DNA of 64,000 nt from Pelmatolapia mariae (taxonomy: Eukaryota; Chordata; Actinopteri; Cichliformes; Cichlidae): contig NC_086245.2 in the NCBI RefSeq assembly GCF_036321145.2, positions 35,164,287-35,228,286 on the forward strand, written 5' to 3'. How positions within the stretch are numbered: position 1 is the first letter of the stretch; each line of letters begins with the position of its first letter. The position numbers and the translations under genes are program-made. Below, piece after piece: positions 56,304 through 64,000 of the stretch. Below the pieces are notes generated by a model, which was given only the letters and a program-made list of their open reading frames with translations, did no database searches and was not told the DNA's origin.

Positions 56304-59017
56304 ATGATGGCAGTATCCCAAAAGTTCCTGCTGAGAGTTCACCTCACCACAGATGTTGTTGTGAAGGTTTCTGTAACGAAGCGGCCTGAGTCAGCGGAAG
56401 AACTAATCACCATACTCCGGGAGTATCAACCCAAGGCTGGACTTTGAGTTTACCTTACAATATGAAGACCCCGACTTTGATGGACAACTTACCTGCCTAC
56501 TGGATATTCAAGAGTTGCCGGAGAAGGGCACACTAAAAGTAGTGAGATCTGAAAGTGATGCCAGTTCTTCCTCGTGTGCCATTAGCTCAGCATCTAAAGT
56601 GTTGGCCTGACACTTTCCCAGTACCTACCTTTTCTTACGAAGTTGAACATCTCCTTGAGGAGGGAAATAGAGCCTTTGAGATGTCTGGAAAACATCTGAA
56701 GTTGACTCGAGCCCAAAAGCACAACATCTTGGAGACCATGGTTTCAGTGATGCACACCTTCAAATCCTATCTGAGTGATAGAGATGTCAGTTTGGCAGCA
56801 GAAGCTCTTGTTACCACTCATTCATGTCTTAAAGAGCCTGGAAGTAGGAATGGAAGACCAGTTTAAAATTCAAGATGGGAAATTATCGCACCAAGCTAGC
56901 CAGATCTGGATGTGTGGAGGTGTCTGTCAACGCTGGCAGGAGGAGAGTTAACAAGCCTGAAGGAGAGCATCCCCACTCCAACATAAAAAGAGCCAGAAGA
57001 GCTGAGGTGAACTACCTCCCAAACTTTCCAAGAGGAGATCAGGTCAGTCTGGAGGATATGAGAGTCCAGATAAAAACTGAGGTTGAGAAGACTGAGCCCA
57101 ACAAAGTAATGATTGAAAAACTGATGCAGACTACCTTCGCACTTCGTCGCCATGAAATTGTTCAAGACAACCCAATGGTGAAGAACTTCTTGGAGAAATG
57201 GCCTGCTCTGCGATTTGACTCTCAGGTATTTGTGCTTTGATTTTGTTTTTCTTATTCAGTTTAACATGAAACAATGCAAGTTCAGCAGATCTCTTCAGAT
57301 TCAGATTTATTTATTGAAAATAGTTAAAATAGGTTTAAAATAATATCTCAAAGCGCCGCAACTAAGTAGCCTAATGTTTGCGGTGTTTCAATATTAAGGA
57401 GAAGCATACCTGTGACTACCACTTGATTTTGACTACCACAAATAAAAATATATTTCAGCTTTGTGATACACTTGTGCTGCAAAGGTTCAGGTCCAATTTA
57501 AAAAAAATCTTAATAGGACATCTATAAAACAAGGTTAGACAGAAATTGGGCACTTCCTCTTTAATGATAAGATGTAAATTTGGTCAGTAATTTGGCCTCA
57601 TGTTGGATGTTTTTGTTCCTGTTTTATTTTAGGTTTGTGCGGAGTTCCACAGGGTCACAAACATCAACCTGCTGAACCAGTTCTACGCTGAACTTGACAG
57701 ACACACACCACGACTTATGGCTCTATACAGACAGAAGGCCGCATGGACTGGCAAGATATCGGAGGCTCTGCGAAACATCCTGAATCATTATGATCTTCAG
57801 GTGAATATTGATAATGATAAAATTAACACAAATTAAAAGTTTGACTGATAAGCACTCAATTTTTCCTTGCTTTGAACATCTGTGTTCTATACAGATTACA
57901 GCTCTGATCTGGAGAACACTGTTTTAAAATACTGTGTAGGATTTTTGTCAAATGAGTAAGACACAGGCTCTTTGTCATAAGAGACAGAAAGGTTGTGTCT
58001 TAAAAGAAATGTCTCCAAAATTATGTAGCGTCTAATGCCATGGAGTTTCATAAACATGTATTCTCCCCAAAGAATGACACCTGAAAACTTTGTGATCAAT
58101 TAACTTTTCTTTTCCCTTTTTAGGAGGCGCCTGATGTCAACGTGAAACGCACTGCAGTGCTTCGTGCCCTTCCTGTATACGTGCGGGAGGAGGACCCAGA
58201 CTTCTTTAAGACCTGTAATGTAAGTGTATTTTTGCATTAATTAAATTCTGCCAGTGAGATAAAATGCCATGGATTTTTTTAAATACAATTTAATACCCTA
58301 GCAGCTACCAAATTGTACAAGCAAAATACCCTCTCTTTAGAAAACCCTCACACACACACACACAGGGTCAGGAGCAGGGCACAGGCGTATCACAGCACTT
58401 CGGCTATGCTGCAGGTGGCCCAAAAACCAGGCTGAAGTCAAGATTTAGTTTCTTTTTGAGATAAAGTCATAAAATAAAAAATGACTTTTTGTAGAAAAAT
58501 AACAAATATACTAATTATGTAATGCAAGAAGCTAATGCGTTAATGTACATTTTTCAAAAAAGTAGAGTACCCTAACTCGTTACAAAGTAACCCACTACAC
58601 TGCTGAATGTTTTGCTAGATTACAGGTCATGCTTGTCACATTCTCTCAAACCAAACTTACTTATTGATACTGTGTCTATTCCAGGCGGACGCATTGGATG
58701 AGTCGACCCTCATTGACACTCCAGTTGCCCTTCTCACAGTGGTTACCGACGGCGCTTCCCAGACCAGTCCAGTCCATTTTACTTCCTCAAGCATGGCTGT
58801 TGTGGTGGAAGGCGACTTGGTGATGCGTGATATTCCCAGATTTGCAGATGCATTTGCTTTATTGTTTGGCTTGATCTATGCTCTGCATTTAGACTACCCC
58901 AGGAAGCTGGTTCACACATTTACCTTTGTCCAAAAAATCTTAATGGGGCTTGATGACGGCAAACCCCTGAAACCCTGCCTACATGCTCTTAAAAATGATT
59001 TGTTGCTGAAAGAGTAG
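56304..59017 (+). pseudogene. PB1-domain gene of the fish SAMD3-like family, four coding exons
   Basis: Coding exons: 56304-57225, 57633-57800, 58124-58219 and 58685-59017, all in phase 0 with GT/AG ends. An N-terminal PB1-like region (FLLRVHLTTDVVVKVSVTKR to YEDPDFDGQLTCLLDIQELP) is followed by WPDTFPVPTFSYEVEHLLEE, WKTSLKFKMGNYRTKLA, EVNYLPNFPRGDQVSLEDM and the closing DIPRFADAFALLFGLIYAL. This order is that of fish proteins named SAMD3-like; no SAM domain is seen. Expected length is about 505 residues. Breaks: an extra C at 56430-56432, a shift near 56595 and a missing base near 56850, all in exon 1. Exons 2-4 are clean. PB1 domains pair with other PB1 proteins; function here is unknown. 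Confidence 0.75.
57226..58684 (+). other. Introns of the PB1 gene
   Basis: Three introns (57226-57632, 57801-58123, 58220-58684) bounded by GTATTT..TTTTAG, GTGAAT..TTTTAG and GTAAGT..TTCCAG. No inserted gene recognised; a (CA)n run lies near 58350. Confidence 0.7.
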
Positions 59018-59815
59018 TTCTGGAAGGAATATAAGGCAATGTTTGTTAGGACATGCACTCTGAGCACTTTGTTTGAAGCACTTTATTTAAAGCACTTTAA
59101 GTTTACTACAGGCTTTGGGTGGATTTAACTCCATCAGTTTACCTGATTTTCCTATACTTGCCTGCCTGTTCTGGTTATTTGGAAGCTGATCGTATTTATT
59201 TGTACCCATTTTAAAAAAATTGTTTTTCACTTCTTTTTCAAACAAAAGTGATTAGTATTTGACTTTTTGTTTTGAATTTTTGTGTATTTTGAGAAAGATG
59301 CAATTAGGACTGATGTCGTCCTTTATGATTTTATAAAAAGATAATGTTCTACACTGAATTTATAATGCTCACTTTATGGTGCCCATGTCCATGTTAGTGG
59401 TTTTCTAAAAACATTTGTGATGTTTTTACATTTCCATAAAAAAAGTTTAAATAAACGAAATGTAAAGTAAAAGAACTTCTGTTATTTTTTTTAGTCTAAA
59501 CTCAAATATTTGAAAATAAATATCTTTTAATTAATAATCATATAATTTGAGTTTAGATTGTAATATAATTGCATTGTGTTGCATCAAAATAGTAAACTAC
59601 AAACAACACAAAAATATTAAAATTGAAGTATGTAGTTTTTGAGTAATGCTCAATTAATAAAATATAAAATATGATTTAAAATTTTTAAGTTAACAATAAA
59701 TACAAATTTTGAGTAGCCCCATACTTAGAAAAGATGAGTTTGTGTACTCAAATCTTTTGAGGTAATCAGTTTCCACAAAAGTTTTAAGTTCAGTCAACTT
59801 ATTCGGATTTACAGT
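59018..59815 (+). other. 3' UTR and flank of the PB1 gene
   Basis: AATAAA near 59450 (TTTAAATAAACG), about 430 bases after the stop, could end the transcript. The rest is AT-rich with no gene recognised. Confidence 0.4.
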
Positions 59816-59850
59816 GTACGCTGATGATATTCTGCTGTTTGTAACCAGAC
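59816..59850 (+). mobile_element. L1 RT scrap at the Rex3 edge
   Basis: TACGCTGATGATATTCTGCT reads YADDILL and continues FVTRP, the RT catalytic box of L1/Tx1 elements. Only about 35 bases remain next to the Rex3 tail. Confidence 0.55.
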
Positions 59851-61515
59851 CATCCATCCATCCATCCATCTCCTTCCGCTTTATCCGGGGCCCGGTCGCA
59901 GGGGCAGCAGCCTAAGCAGAGAAGCCCAAACCTCCCTCTCCCCAGCCACCTCCTCCAGCTTGTCCGAGGGAACACCAAGGCGTTCCCAGGCCAGCCGAGA
60001 GATATAATCTCTCCAGCATGTCCTGGGTCTGCCCCGGGGCCTCCTCCCGGTGGGACATGCCCGGAACACCTCACCCAGGAGGCGCCCAGGAGGCATCCTT
60101 GTCAGATGCCCGAACCACCTCAGCTGGCTCCTTTCGATGTGGAGGAGCAGCGGCTCTACTCTGAGCCCCTTCCGGATGGCTGAACTTCTCACCCTATCTC
60201 TCAGGGAGAGGCCAGCCACCCTTTGGAGGAAGCTCATTTCCGCCGCTTGTATCCGCGATCTCCTTCTTTTGGTCACCTCCCACAGCTCGTGGCCATAGGT
60301 GAGGGTAGGGACGTAGATCGACCGGTAAATTGAGAGCTTCGCTTTTACGCTCAGCTCTCTCTTCACCACGACGGACCGGTGCAGCGTTCGCATCACTGCG
60401 GCTGCAGCACCAATACGTCTGTCGATCTCCGGCTCCCTTCTCCCATCACTCGCGAACAAGACCACGAGATACTTGAACTCCTCCACTTGGGGCAGGAACT
60501 CATCCCCGACCCGGAGTGGGCACTCCACCCTTTTCCGGCTGAGAACCATGGTCTCAGATTTGGAGGTGCTGATCCTCATTCCCGCTGCTTCACACTCGGC
60601 TGCGAACCATTCCAGTGCGAGCTGGAGGCCATCAGCCAATGAAGCCAACAGAACCACATCATCTGCGAAAAGCAGAGATGAGATTCTGAGGCCACCGAAG
60701 TGAAAGCCCACCGCCACTTGGCTGTGCCTAGAAATCTTGCCCATAAAAATTATGAACAGAATCGGTGACAAAGGGCAGCCCTGGCGGAGCCCATCATCCA
60801 CCAGTAACGAGTCCGACTTATTGCCGGCAATGTGGACCAAGCTCTTGCAATGGTTGTATAGGGATTGAATGGCCCGTAGCAATGGGCCAGACACCCCATA
60901 CTCCCCCAGCACCTCCCACAGGACACCCCGAGGGCCACAGTCGAATGCCTTCTCCAAGTCCACAAAACACATGTAGACTGGTTGGGCAAACTCCCATGCA
61001 CCCTCAAGTATCCCTGAGAGGATAAAGAGCTGGTCCAGTGTTCCGCGACCAGGACGAAAACCGCATTGTTCCTCCTGTATCTGAGGTTCGACTAGCGGAC
61101 GAACTCTCCTTTCCAGCACCCTGGCATAGACTTTCTCAGGGAGGCTGAGGAGTGTGATCCCCCTGTAGTTGGAACACACCCTCCGGTCCCACTTCTTAAA
61201 GATGGGGACCACCACCCCGGTCTGCCAGTCCAGGGGTAATGCCCCTGATCTCCACGCAACATTGTAGAGGCGTGTCAACCAGGACAGCCTTACAACGTCC
61301 AGAGCCTTCAGGAACTCGGGGCGGACCTCATCCACCTCAGGGGCTCTGCCACCAAGGAGTTGTTTAACTGCCTCAGTGACCTCGCCCCCGGAAATTGGCG
61401 GGTCATCCCCCTCATCCCCAGACTCTGCTTCCTCCTCAGAAGACGTGTCAGTGGGATTAAGGAGGTCCTTGAAGTATTCCTTCCACCACCCAACAATTTT
61501 CTCAATCAAAGTCAC
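59851..61515 (-). mobile_element. Rex3 (RTE-clade) LINE, 5'-truncated
   Basis: The 3' end is a GGAT repeat (CCATCCATCCATCCATC on the + strand at 59851-59868) and the body is an open ORF2. Its 5' side ends near 61500-61515 in unrelated sequence. Orientation and structure equal those of the shorter copy at 2608-3293. No clear target duplication was found. Confidence 0.88.
59881..61515 (-). CDS. Rex3 ORF2, reverse transcriptase and C-terminal part, open
   Basis: An uninterrupted frame of 544 codons. RT blocks: WRSGALPLDWQTGVVVPIFK, NYRGITLLSLPEKVYARVL, EEQCGFRPGRGTLDQLF, CFVDLEKAFD, GLRQGCPLSPILF and the catalytic LLFADDVVLLAS. The C-terminal part has LSIYRSIYVPTLTYGHELW and PTGRRPRGRPRTCWRDYI. 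The N-terminal endonuclease (family ORF2 about 1,000 residues) is missing, so it cannot retrotranspose by itself. One unusual word is FDCGPRGVLW where FDRVPRGVLW is common. The open frame suggests a fairly recent insertion. Confidence 0.85.
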   Translation of the reverse strand: MTLIEKIVGWWKEYFKDLLNPTDTSSEEEAESGDEGDDPPISGGEVTEAVKQLLGGRAPEVDEVRPEFLKALDVVRLSWLTRLYNVAWRSGALPLDWQTGVVVPIFKKWDRRVCSNYRGITLLSLPEKVYARVLERRVRPLVEPQIQEEQCGFRPGRGTLDQLFILSGILEGAWEFAQPVYMCFVDLEKAFDCGPRGVLWEVLGEYGVSGPLLRAIQSLYNHCKSLVHIAGNKSDSLLVDDGLRQGCPLSPILFIIFMGKISRHSQVAVGFHFGGLRISSLLFADDVVLLASLADGLQLALEWFAAECEAAGMRISTSKSETMVLSRKRVECPLRVGDEFLPQVEEFKYLVVLFASDGRREPEIDRRIGAAAAVMRTLHRSVVVKRELSVKAKLSIYRSIYVPTLTYGHELWEVTKRRRSRIQAAEMSFLQRVAGLSLRDRVRSSAIRKGLRVEPLLLHIERSQLRWFGHLTRMPPGRLLGEVFRACPTGRRPRGRPRTCWRDYISRLAWERLGVPSDKLEEVAGEREVWASLLRLLPLRPGPG

Positions 61516-61555
61516 AGTATATATACACAGTGCAGATAGAGCACCGCTTTCCCCT

Positions 61556-62615
61556 TGTTAAGGTTCAGGAATTGAGGAGGAATCCAAAATAACCACCACT
61601 GATCCGGCCGTGTGCAATTAGACGGCATTTTAATGAATACACGCAGCGTGGAGCCAACACTGTACAGATTCAGTGTTGGACTATCTTACAGCAAAAAGTC
61701 AAAGGCTTTATAGGGGGAAATAGTACAGCCCCCCTCCTGTTGCCAAGCAGATTCAGTAAAACATACGTCAGTCCAAAACCACAATGACTTTTGACATAGT
61801 TTAAAAAGAACATCGTCGCGTCTCCATCCAGGTGCCTTCCTGTTGTCCCCGGACGCTCGCCTTCGCTGTCGCTTGTCTCTGGAACATCCTGCACCTGCTT
61901 CTTCATCAAACAGTCACATATGCACGCACAATCTTGCAGTTGCAAGCAAAACATAATTAACTTTTACCTATATAACTGAGTCTATCTACGATGTGTGTGT
62001 ATGTGTGTGTCAGCTTCTGCTTGCACTTTGTTTCACCTCTCAGCTCCCCAGCTAGACCTTGTAACCTTTCCACTAGACAGAAGGCCAGCATATACTGAAA
62101 CTATGTGTGTGTATGTGTTTATGTCTGCACATACACGCTGCACCTTAATTGACCTCAGCTTAAGCAACCAGGCTAAGGCCATCCTGTGTGTAATGATCTT
62201 AACTTCTATGTAAAATGTATAAAACAAATGTTTCAATCTAATACAACTACTTGAAGCATAATCAAAGCTTAGTCAAAGATAAATGCATAATAAATAACCT
62301 GCTCTTGGCTTACACTCAGACTCTGCTTTCAGTTTCGCTTCTGCAGAAGCATGCCTTGCAGAAGTGTTTCCTGTCTCATTTTGGAGTGGGGCCTTTTCAT
62401 TCACCATGCAGTCTACATACAAACATTTAAGATTATAAATTCAATTTAACAGTTTGAAGTGGTTCTTGCTGGACCTGTAATAAAGACTAATATAATACCA
62501 ATATATTTGAACATCTGAATGCATCTGCATGCAACATCACTATTAATAATGAAATGGTAACGATGATTATACTAATAGCAGCAAATAATAGCAGTAAATA
62601 TTTCTCCTCTTGACA
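61556..62615 (-). mobile_element. 3' LTR of an LTR retroelement or endogenous retrovirus
   Basis: On the - strand it begins TGTCAAGAGGAGAAATATT just after a purine tract AAGAGAGGGAG (62616-62626), the usual polypurine primer site before a 3' LTR. It ends CCTGAACCTTAACA at 61556, giving TGT...ACA ends and a length of 1,060 bp. It has a TATA-like CCTATAAAGCC near 61705-61715 and an ATTAAA poly(A) signal at 61629-61634. Size and signals fit a vertebrate ERV-type LTR; the group is unknown. The other LTR and the flanking duplication would be past the window end. Confidence 0.65.
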
Positions 62616-64000
62616 CTCCCTCTCTTGGTGACCCTTAAAAAGGGTCACCACACTTCATCTGTGGCCTTCCTCTGACCCTCTCAGCTGCTTCCCTGTCCAC
62701 CCATGACGTAATGGACATTGGGGTCACTGTTCCCGCTTTGACCCTCTCTAGGCGTCCTCTGGCTCAGCAAATCAGACATTCTCATGTCATCTAGGTGGTC
62801 CAGTAATAAAATGCCAGCTCCTACTTGAAAACACTTCATGCTTAAGTGGTCCCTGCTCCTTTTCTGGGTCCCTCTCTAGTGGACATCTTCTCCTCTAAGG
62901 GATAGAAAACACTTTCTCCCTACTACGACTTCCCTACCTTATGTCCCTCAATTGCTCTCTTCATTTAAACCTGATTCAACTTAACGTTCATTTCTATATA
63001 TTATTCAACATCACTCATCATGTATAAAACTCTCAAAGCGCTGCTTTCACATCCACTTCCTGTTGCTCGCTCTCTTCTCCCTTATCTGATCATCAACATC
63101 CTGTGCTGTTGCAGCTGCATGTAAGTCACCTTTCACAAGAAATATCATCATTTAAACTTATTCTTCTACAAAATCAAAAAACTTCAATCAGCTAAGTGTA
63201 AGCATATAATCAATAGCTCCTAAATAAATTTCATCATTGCTGAAAGCTGCTTAAAACCACTCTAACTGTATTTTAGAACTCACATTTCCTGTGTTATAAC
63301 CTGTTCTTGGTATAACATTTTATTTCATTTTGCTGCTCTTAATGTCCTGATACACTCTAATTTATACTTTATCAGACTTAACCAAAATATATAAACTTCC
63401 TCCCTTTGCTTCTGTTTTAAACAACAACTTGGTCACTTCAACAAGCATTTGTTATTCTGTAACTGCATTTTATATAATAAGACTCATGTGGGGCTGCATG
63501 TGTTATCTCAATATTTTTCATGTCACACAGTTTAGTTGCAAGCAAACTCCTATTCAAACAGAAGCTAAATGGATTTGAGGCCTTTGGCCTGGAATCAATA
63601 CTGTCATGTGTGGTTATGGACTCTATATGTCTGTAAGCGTGTGCGGCCTTCCATGCTCTGTCATCTTGCACAATAAATTGCTTGGACATCGCGCCAAACA
63701 AAGCTTCTGACCTTCAGTTATTGACTTGAGCAACATTTCTTTAATAAGCACAAAATGCAATGTGTATGAAATCATTTCTATGTATGTAATCTTCAATGCT
63801 ATTCCTTTGGGTCAGTGACACTTTTAACATCCTCATAAAAAGCTCTCCTCTACCCTAGAAATAAATCTATTTAATATCTGTTTCTAAAGCCTACATTATA
63901 ACAGCTTATTCTACAAATAAAAATAAATCAAACATTTTCTACTCCCAAAATCTTCACTAGTTTTCCCCAAATTATCTAAGCCTATCTTTTATTCCCACAG
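62616..64000 (-). mobile_element. Internal region of the LTR element, 3' part
   Basis: Upstream of the LTR (higher coordinates) the - strand has GGTGACCCTTTTTAAGGGTC, an inverted repeat near 62636-62657, and short frames with many stops. No protein domain was recognised. Most of 62900-64000 is AT-rich. It could be degraded 3' coding sequence; nothing supports a gene call. Confidence 0.35.

Noticed and set aside
63438..63701. 87-codon - strand frame as a viral gene
   Set aside because: No retroviral domain recognised and AT-rich surroundings; it is not supported as coding.

Overview
The window reads as a teleost genomic segment. The repeat families are typical of ray-finned fish: Rex1- and Rex3-like LINEs, L2/Maui-like LINEs, an I/Nimb-type LINE with RNase H, fish L1/Tx1, Penelope-like elements, Tc1-like transposons and many hAT MITEs. 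The host genes are of the fish C2H2 zinc-finger type and a fish-type PB1 family related to SAMD3-like proteins. A percomorph, possibly a cichlid, is likely, but that rests on remembered repeat families and has not been searched. Only a small part is host coding sequence; most is layered transposon debris.

Host genes. (1) 3.8-14.5 kb, + strand: a broken C2H2 zinc-finger gene. A 5.2-kb L2 LINE sits inside its first coding exon (4118-4143 resumes at 9385) and its finger exon (13654-14535) is frameshifted. (2) 22.6-35.3 kb, - strand: an intact 11-finger exon (22571-24198), probably spliced to a small first exon at 35145-35208. (3) 41.9-47.5 kb, - strand: a 5-finger gene with a 19-nt first coding exon at 47332-47350. 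All three share an acidic IKEE-containing N-terminal module, a phase-1 intron and an ETS-type (CCGGAAGT) site 60-150 bp upstream of the start codon. They look like paralogs of one local cluster. (4) 56.3-59.0 kb, + strand: a four-exon PB1-domain gene with good splice sites but three frameshifts in its first coding exon, so a probable pseudogene.

Mobile layer, left to right. Rex1-type 3' end (1-436); Penelope-like tail (450-655); Nimb LINE (1138-3813) split by a Rex3 fragment; full-length but dead L2 (4144-9384); two Tc1 relics (9.96-11.77 kb), one holding an inverted Rex1 tail; hAT element (12365-13429); an L2 copy at 15.5-20.0 kb split by four other insertions; an L1 relic (20.0-21.1 kb); a 3.9-kb element with about 250-bp terminal inverted repeats (25605-29542) holding a second copy of the 12.4-kb hAT; hAT elements carrying the same piggyBac-like MITE (29864-30997 and 44113-45464); hAT MITE (33708-34476); Harbinger-like MITE (36919-37571); Penelope-like relics (38.0-39.3 kb); Tc1 (39755-41392); an L2 copy with a 5' inversion (43.1-43.9 kb); L1 carrying Tc1 carrying a hAT MITE, then cut by Rex1 (49.3-55.4 kb); Rex3 with a 544-codon open frame (59.85-61.5 kb); and the 3' LTR of an LTR retroelement or endogenous retrovirus on the - strand (61556-62615), whose body runs to the window end.

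Insertion boundaries could be fixed in many cases from target-site duplications: 8 bp for the hAT elements, TA for Tc1, TTAA for piggyBac, TTA for Harbinger and 7-11 bp for LINEs. This gives a relative insertion order. I saw no rRNA, no free tRNA gene and no CRISPR array. The most unusual items are the 3.9-kb element whose two inverted ends each carry a GC box and octamer promoter facing inward, a Tc1 copy whose terminal repeat grew to 339 bp by copying its own 3' coding end, a shared catalytic Glu-to-Gln change in both Tc1 copies, and several short inverted patches that look templated.
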